Below the pieces are notes generated by a model. That model was given only the letters and a program-made list of their open reading frames with translations, did not search any database and had not been told where the DNA came from. A stretch of 64,000 bases of DNA from Solirubrobacterales bacterium (GTDB lineage Bacteria; Actinomycetota; Thermoleophilia; Solirubrobacterales; JACPNS01), in the NCBI GenBank assembly GCA_016185345.1, contig JACPNS010000008.1, positions 1 through 64,000 on the forward strand, given 5' to 3'. Within the stretch, counting starts at the first letter, position 1; each line of letters starts with the position of its first letter. Below, one piece after another: positions 60,689 through 64,000 of this stretch. A program made the translations under genes and the position numbers.

Positions 60689-61425
60689 TACTCGGAGCGC
60701 TCAACGCGAGCCCAGGCAGCGCCGATCAGCGCGACAAGCCAGAGCGCAAGCAGGACAGACGAGACAGCGAGGGAGAGTGTCGGATCGGCCGAGGAGCCCG
60801 CCTCACGGTCGATAACCACACCGGCAACCACCGGAAAGAAGCCCTTCGCCAGATCTTTCGAGACGTATTCAGAGATCAAGCCGGTGATCAAAAGACTCGA
60901 CAGGTTGAGCACGATCGAAACCGCGATGGCCACGCCGTTGGAGTTGAGGAATGTTCCAATTGCGAGGCTGAGGACGCCAAAAACCCACGCTCCCACCCAG
61001 ATCATCCAAAAGAGGTCAAACCACATCGCTCCGTCAATCGGAGCGCCATCGGGCGCAATCAGGACGGTGATCAGAGTGAGGACTATCGCGGGAAGCGTGA
61101 ACATCACGATCGTCGCGAAAAGCGCGATTGGACGAACGACGACGAGCTGCCAGCGCGGTCGACCGGTAAGGACGAGATAGCGCATCGTTCCCTGGCTGGA
61201 GTCGTATGAGCCGGCGGTGGCGCCAACGACGATCGCCGCAAGGAGGGCAACGAAAAACGTCAGGCCGGTGCCTGTCTCAAGCACTCCGAACTTGGTGTCG
61301 TTCTCGCTCAGGATCGCCCAGACGAAGTGCCCCGCGGCAAATAACGTCACAAACGCCATCGCGCCGAAAAACGATCCCCTGCGTCCGACCTGGCGGCGGA
61401 GCTCTGCCGGAAGAAGGCCGATCAC
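60685..61425 (-). CDS. ABC-2 family permease (six helices)
   Basis: 246 residues with six hydrophobic segments and a SYDSSQGTMRYLVLTGRPRWQLVVVRPIAL loop seen in ABC-2 exporters of the bacitracin/NatB type. Overlaps its ATPase by 4 bp (ATGA). Last gene of a two-gene operon that is convergent with the LLM gene. Substrate unknown. Confidence 0.85.
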   Translation of the reverse strand: MIGLLPAELRRQVGRRGSFFGAMAFVTLFAAGHFVWAILSENDTKFGVLETGTGLTFFVALLAAIVVGATAGSYDSSQGTMRYLVLTGRPRWQLVVVRPIALFATIVMFTLPAIVLTLITVLIAPDGAPIDGAMWFDLFWMIWVGAWVFGVLSLAIGTFLNSNGVAIAVSIVLNLSSLLITGLISEYVSKDLAKGFFPVVAGVVIDREAGSSADPTLSLAVSSVLLALWLVALIGAAWARVERSEY

Positions 61426-62351
61426 AACACAGCCTCCCCGCCGGTGATGTCGAGAAAGCGTTGCTCGAGCGATTCCTGAAGCGGGTACAGCGAGACGACT
61501 GCGATGCCGGCACCGAAGAGGGTCTCGCCGGTCTTCATCAACGTCGCGTCATCTGCCTGCTGGACGGTGAGCGTCAGGCCGCCGTGCTCATCAGTTGCAA
61601 CTGTCCCGACGAACTGGCTGCCGTGAAGCAGCGCGGCGGCGGCTTCCACGTCTGTGGTGCGCACATAGATCTTCTGCGATCCGCCGCTGACCAACTCGTC
61701 GACGGATCCGAATGCGACCATCTTTCCCTTCTGGATGATCGCCACGTCGTCGGCCATTTTCTGAACCTCGCTGAGAATGTGCGAGGAGATGAAGACGCTG
61801 CGGCCTTCATCCACAAACGATCGGATCAGCTCGCGGAACTCTGCGAGTCCTGCGGGGTCGAGGCCGTTGGTCGGCTCATCGAGGATCAGAAGCTTTGGAT
61901 CGTTGAGCAGCGCGCGGGCGACGCCGAGGCGCTGGCGCATGCCCAGCGAATAGGTCTTTACGGCCTCGTCGGCGCGGTCGAGCAGGCGCACGCGGTCGAG
62001 CGCGCCGTCGATTCGCTCTGCGGCGCCGTCGCCATAGTGCGCGGCCCAGACCTGAAGGTTCTTGCGCCCGGACAGGTAAGGGTAAAAGCGCGGCTCCTCG
62101 ACGATCCCGCCAACCTCTGCGAGCGCCGCGGCAGTCTGATGCGGCACGTCGTAGCCGCAGACCTCGATTTTGCCGCCGCTCGATCGCGCGAGCCCCAGCA
62201 TCATTCGGATAAGCGTGGTCTTGCCACAGCCATTGGGGCCAAGCCATGCGAAGCAACGACCGGGCGCGACATCGACCGTGACGTCGTCTACGGCGGTCAG
62301 CTGTCCAAAGCGCTTGGTGACGCCTTCGAGGTGAATCACGTGTTCGGACAC
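61422..62351 (-). CDS. ABC exporter ATPase
   Basis: 309 residues. Walker A GPNGCGKTT, signature YSLGMRQR, Walker B LLILDEPTNGLDP and switch SSHILSEVQKM. The YSLGMRQRLG signature (no LSGGQ) and C-terminal 70-residue extension match bacitracin/lantibiotic-type exporters. Encoded with the permease at 60685. Confidence 0.92.
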   Translation of the reverse strand: MSEHVIHLEGVTKRFGQLTAVDDVTVDVAPGRCFAWLGPNGCGKTTLIRMMLGLARSSGGKIEVCGYDVPHQTAAALAEVGGIVEEPRFYPYLSGRKNLQVWAAHYGDGAAERIDGALDRVRLLDRADEAVKTYSLGMRQRLGVARALLNDPKLLILDEPTNGLDPAGLAEFRELIRSFVDEGRSVFISSHILSEVQKMADDVAIIQKGKMVAFGSVDELVSGGSQKIYVRTTDVEAAAALLHGSQFVGTVATDEHGGLTLTVQQADDATLMKTGETLFGAGIAVVSLYPLQESLEQRFLDITGGEAVL

Positions 62352-62403
62352 GGCGCCACCTTATCGGCGCGATCGGTGGATCAGATCGGTAAGAATCCTC
62401 GCC

Positions 62404-62838
62404 ATGGATGACATCGACCGCACGCCGCCGCACACAGACAACATCGGCGGCCTCTCGGATCGCGAGTTCGATGAGCTCGAGGACTACAGCGAGGAACTCG
62501 CCAAGTCACACGGCACGGATGTGACGCCCGACGCCTTCGACCAGTTGGTCCAGGCGGCGATCGACCGCCTGCCCGAGGAGTTCCAGATCCACCTCGAAGC
62601 CGTTCCGGTGATCGTCTCGGATCTCGGCAGGCAGCACCAGGCTTACGGGCTCTACCAGGGCGACACGGTCGCCCACGACAATTACCCCGACCGCATCCTG
62701 ATCTTCCGCGACACACTTCTTCGCGACTTCGGACATCACCCAGACCTCCTCACCGCGCAGGTCGAGCGCACGCTGCGCCACGAGCTCGCCCACCACCTCG
62801 GCTGGGACGAGCAGGGCGTCGCCGGGCTTGGTCTTTAG
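62404..62838 (+). CDS. Minimal zincin-type metalloprotease domain protein
   Basis: 144 residues. The C-terminal TLRHELAHHLGWDEQG holds HExxHxxGxxD-like Zn ligands. The family (PF06262, actinobacterial-type zincins of about 120 residues) has a compact fold with unknown substrates. The first 30 residues are acidic. Overlaps the convergent CDGSH gene by 4 bp. Confidence 0.88.
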   Translation: MDDIDRTPPHTDNIGGLSDREFDELEDYSEELAKSHGTDVTPDAFDQLVQAAIDRLPEEFQIHLEAVPVIVSDLGRQHQAYGLYQGDTVAHDNYPDRILIFRDTLLRDFGHHPDLLTAQVERTLRHELAHHLGWDEQGVAGLGL

Positions 62839-63524
62839 TCAGCTTTCCACTTGGTCTTGACGTGGGTGCCGTCGCAGAACGGCTTGTTGGCTGACTGCCC
62901 GCAACGACAGAGCGTGACCCGGTTGCGCAGTTCGTACGGCTCGCCGTCGGAGCTGAGGATTTCGGCTTCGCCCTGGACCCAGAGCGGCCCGCTGCATTCT
63001 GCCGCCGGGTCCTCGATCAGGCCGATCTTCGGCTCGGAGTAGTCGGGCTCGAGCGCAAGCGGCTCGCCCGTGGATTTGTCGATCGCCACGAGCCGCCCGC
63101 TCGGGCACATCATCGACTCGCTGCCGACGATGTCGCGGCTTTCCTCGGTGTCGGTGCGCTTGACGTTGCTCCAGGCCTTGCCGCGCGCGTCACAGAATCG
63201 CGCGACGGAACAAAGCGCCGGGTTGTCGGTCATGTCCATCGTCGGACCGGAGTAGAGCTTGGCGCCGTCCTCGTAGCGATCGTGGGGCGCAAGCTCAGCG
63301 CCGTCGAACCCGACCTTGTTGTGCGATCCGTCGCAGAAGGGCTTGTTGCCCGAGTGGCCGCAGCGGCAGAGCGCGTAGCTCTCTTTTGCGGGGATCGACT
63401 CGCCGTGCTCCCAGGCCAGTGACTCCTCGTCGGATTCGGCGACGATCGTTTCGCGCTGGATCGGCAGGCCGCCGGTCACCAGATACGGGCCGTCTTCAGT
63501 GACTTCGATCTGCGGTTTGCCCAT
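62835..63524 (-). CDS. Double-CDGSH iron-sulfur protein
   Basis: 229 residues. Two CDGSH-type [2Fe-2S] sites: CRCGHSGNKPFCDGSH (near residues 53-68) and CRCGQSANKPFCDGTH (near 205-220), each Cys3His. Between them lie CSVARFCDARGKAW and SMMCPSGRLVA, a further cysteine set that resembles the divergent 4Fe-4S mono-cluster family. Function unknown, possibly redox sensing. Confidence 0.92.
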   Translation of the reverse strand: MGKPQIEVTEDGPYLVTGGLPIQRETIVAESDEESLAWEHGESIPAKESYALCRCGHSGNKPFCDGSHNKVGFDGAELAPHDRYEDGAKLYSGPTMDMTDNPALCSVARFCDARGKAWSNVKRTDTEESRDIVGSESMMCPSGRLVAIDKSTGEPLALEPDYSEPKIGLIEDPAAECSGPLWVQGEAEILSSDGEPYELRNRVTLCRCGQSANKPFCDGTHVKTKWKAD

Positions 63525-63543
63525 GGCCGCAGACTACGACGAG

Positions 63544-64000
63544 TTACGAGCGCTTGCGCCGAACCCCATTGATGCCGTCTCGCACCAACGCGTGGCCGAT
63601 CGACTCCCAGCCGGTGAGCCCGCGGCGCGGCTGCTTGCCGGCGCCGAGCCTGCGCAGCTGGATGTTGCTCCACCAGAGATCTGCCGGCGAGTCGAGCTTT
63701 GAGATGCCCGTGCGAATCGGCTTCAGGCGCGCGACAGTGCTCGGATCATTGATCAGGCGACGCGGCAGGTCTGTCTCTAGGCACACCGGGCGGGCGACGC
63801 CGACGATGTCGATGCCGTCCTCGATCGCCTCGGTCATCGCGGCGCTTGAACGCAGGCCGCCGGTGATCATCAGCGGCATCGCAGTGACCTGCTTTGCCTT
63901 TTCGGCGAAGTCAAGGAAGTAGGCCTCGCGGGCTGCAGAGCGTTCTGACATCTTCTTCGACGTCGCGCCCATCATGGCTGGCTTTTCATACGTGCCACCG
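63544..64000 (-). CDS. Old Yellow Enzyme-like NADH:flavin oxidoreductase, C-terminal part
   Basis: The frame continues off the right edge: codons before the ATG at 63975 read GTYEKPAMMG, the conserved SGGTYExPAM segment of OYE/FMN reductases. ITGGLRSSAAMTEAIEDGIDIVGVARPV is the phosphate/FMN region. 151 or more residues are visible; the N-terminal barrel and catalytic Tyr/His lie outside the window. Confidence 0.85.
   Translation of the reverse strand, partial: GGTYEKPAMMGATSKKMSERSAAREAYFLDFAEKAKQVTAMPLMITGGLRSSAAMTEAIEDGIDIVGVARPVCLETDLPRRLINDPSTVARLKPIRTGISKLDSPADLWWSNIQLRRLGAGKQPRRGLTGWESIGHALVRDGINGVRRKRS

Overview
The window is high-GC DNA with short intergenic gaps, many 1-17 bp gene overlaps, frequent GTG/TTG starts and actinobacterial gene families: WS/DGAT-like acyltransferases, an ECF42-type sigma factor with a DGPF/YCII partner, DUF3817, DUF1905, a minimal zincin and a phosphoketolase. 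It most resembles a chromosomal segment of an Actinomycetota member, possibly class Thermoleophilia. That placement is inferred from gene content, since no rRNA or other strong phylogenetic marker is present.

Layout. Position 1-61 holds the 5' end of an IS481-like transposase running off the left edge. Two small genes (Zn-ribbon, DUF3817) and a 670 bp non-coding stretch lead into a seven-gene block (1665-11664): three tandem WS/DGAT-like proteins with altered catalytic motifs, an ABC ATPase with an extra N-terminal domain, a large FtsX/MacB permease, and a second ABC ATPase/permease pair. Next is a sulfate ABC importer (sbp-cysT-cysW-cysA) followed by a cysteine-free Rrf2 regulator (11814-16028). 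Then come a VOC protein and OsmC, a CoA-transferase, tRNA-Arg(ACG), an NAD(P)-binding protein, a truncated lipase fused head-to-head to a TetR gene, and a DsrE-like protein.

22115-28115 carries phosphoketolase, acetate kinase and a GH65 glycoside phosphorylase, a plausible route from a disaccharide to acetyl-phosphate and ATP. 28136-32028 (minus) is an MFS/ABC/heavy-metal-domain operon. 32276-32411 is a scrambled remnant of the ABC ATPase gene found intact at 34471. A SulP transporter with an ArsR regulator and a divergent ABC exporter follow. 36005-47828 is ordinary metabolism and repair: acyl-CoA ligase, aldehyde dehydrogenase, two truncated-looking small genes, an HhH-GPD protein, methyltransferase, GST, SDRs, DinB, the ECF42 pair and ExoD.

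47927-64000 holds a small secreted protein, a VapBC pair, a DrrAB-like exporter with TetR, a stand-alone proteasome-beta-like hydrolase with a tiny basic partner, a polytopic membrane protein with an internal His/Asp motif repeat, PEP carboxylase, two LLM flavin oxidoreductases, a HAD phosphatase and an esterase, another ABC exporter, a minimal zincin, a double-CDGSH protein and the C-terminal part of an Old Yellow Enzyme cut by the right edge.

The strongest candidates for undescribed biology are the WS/DGAT-ABC block, the repeat-containing membrane protein with its palindromic operator, the Ntn-hydrolase/basic-peptide pair, and the rearranged ABC remnant. All function calls come from reading translations and recalling families; no database search was run.
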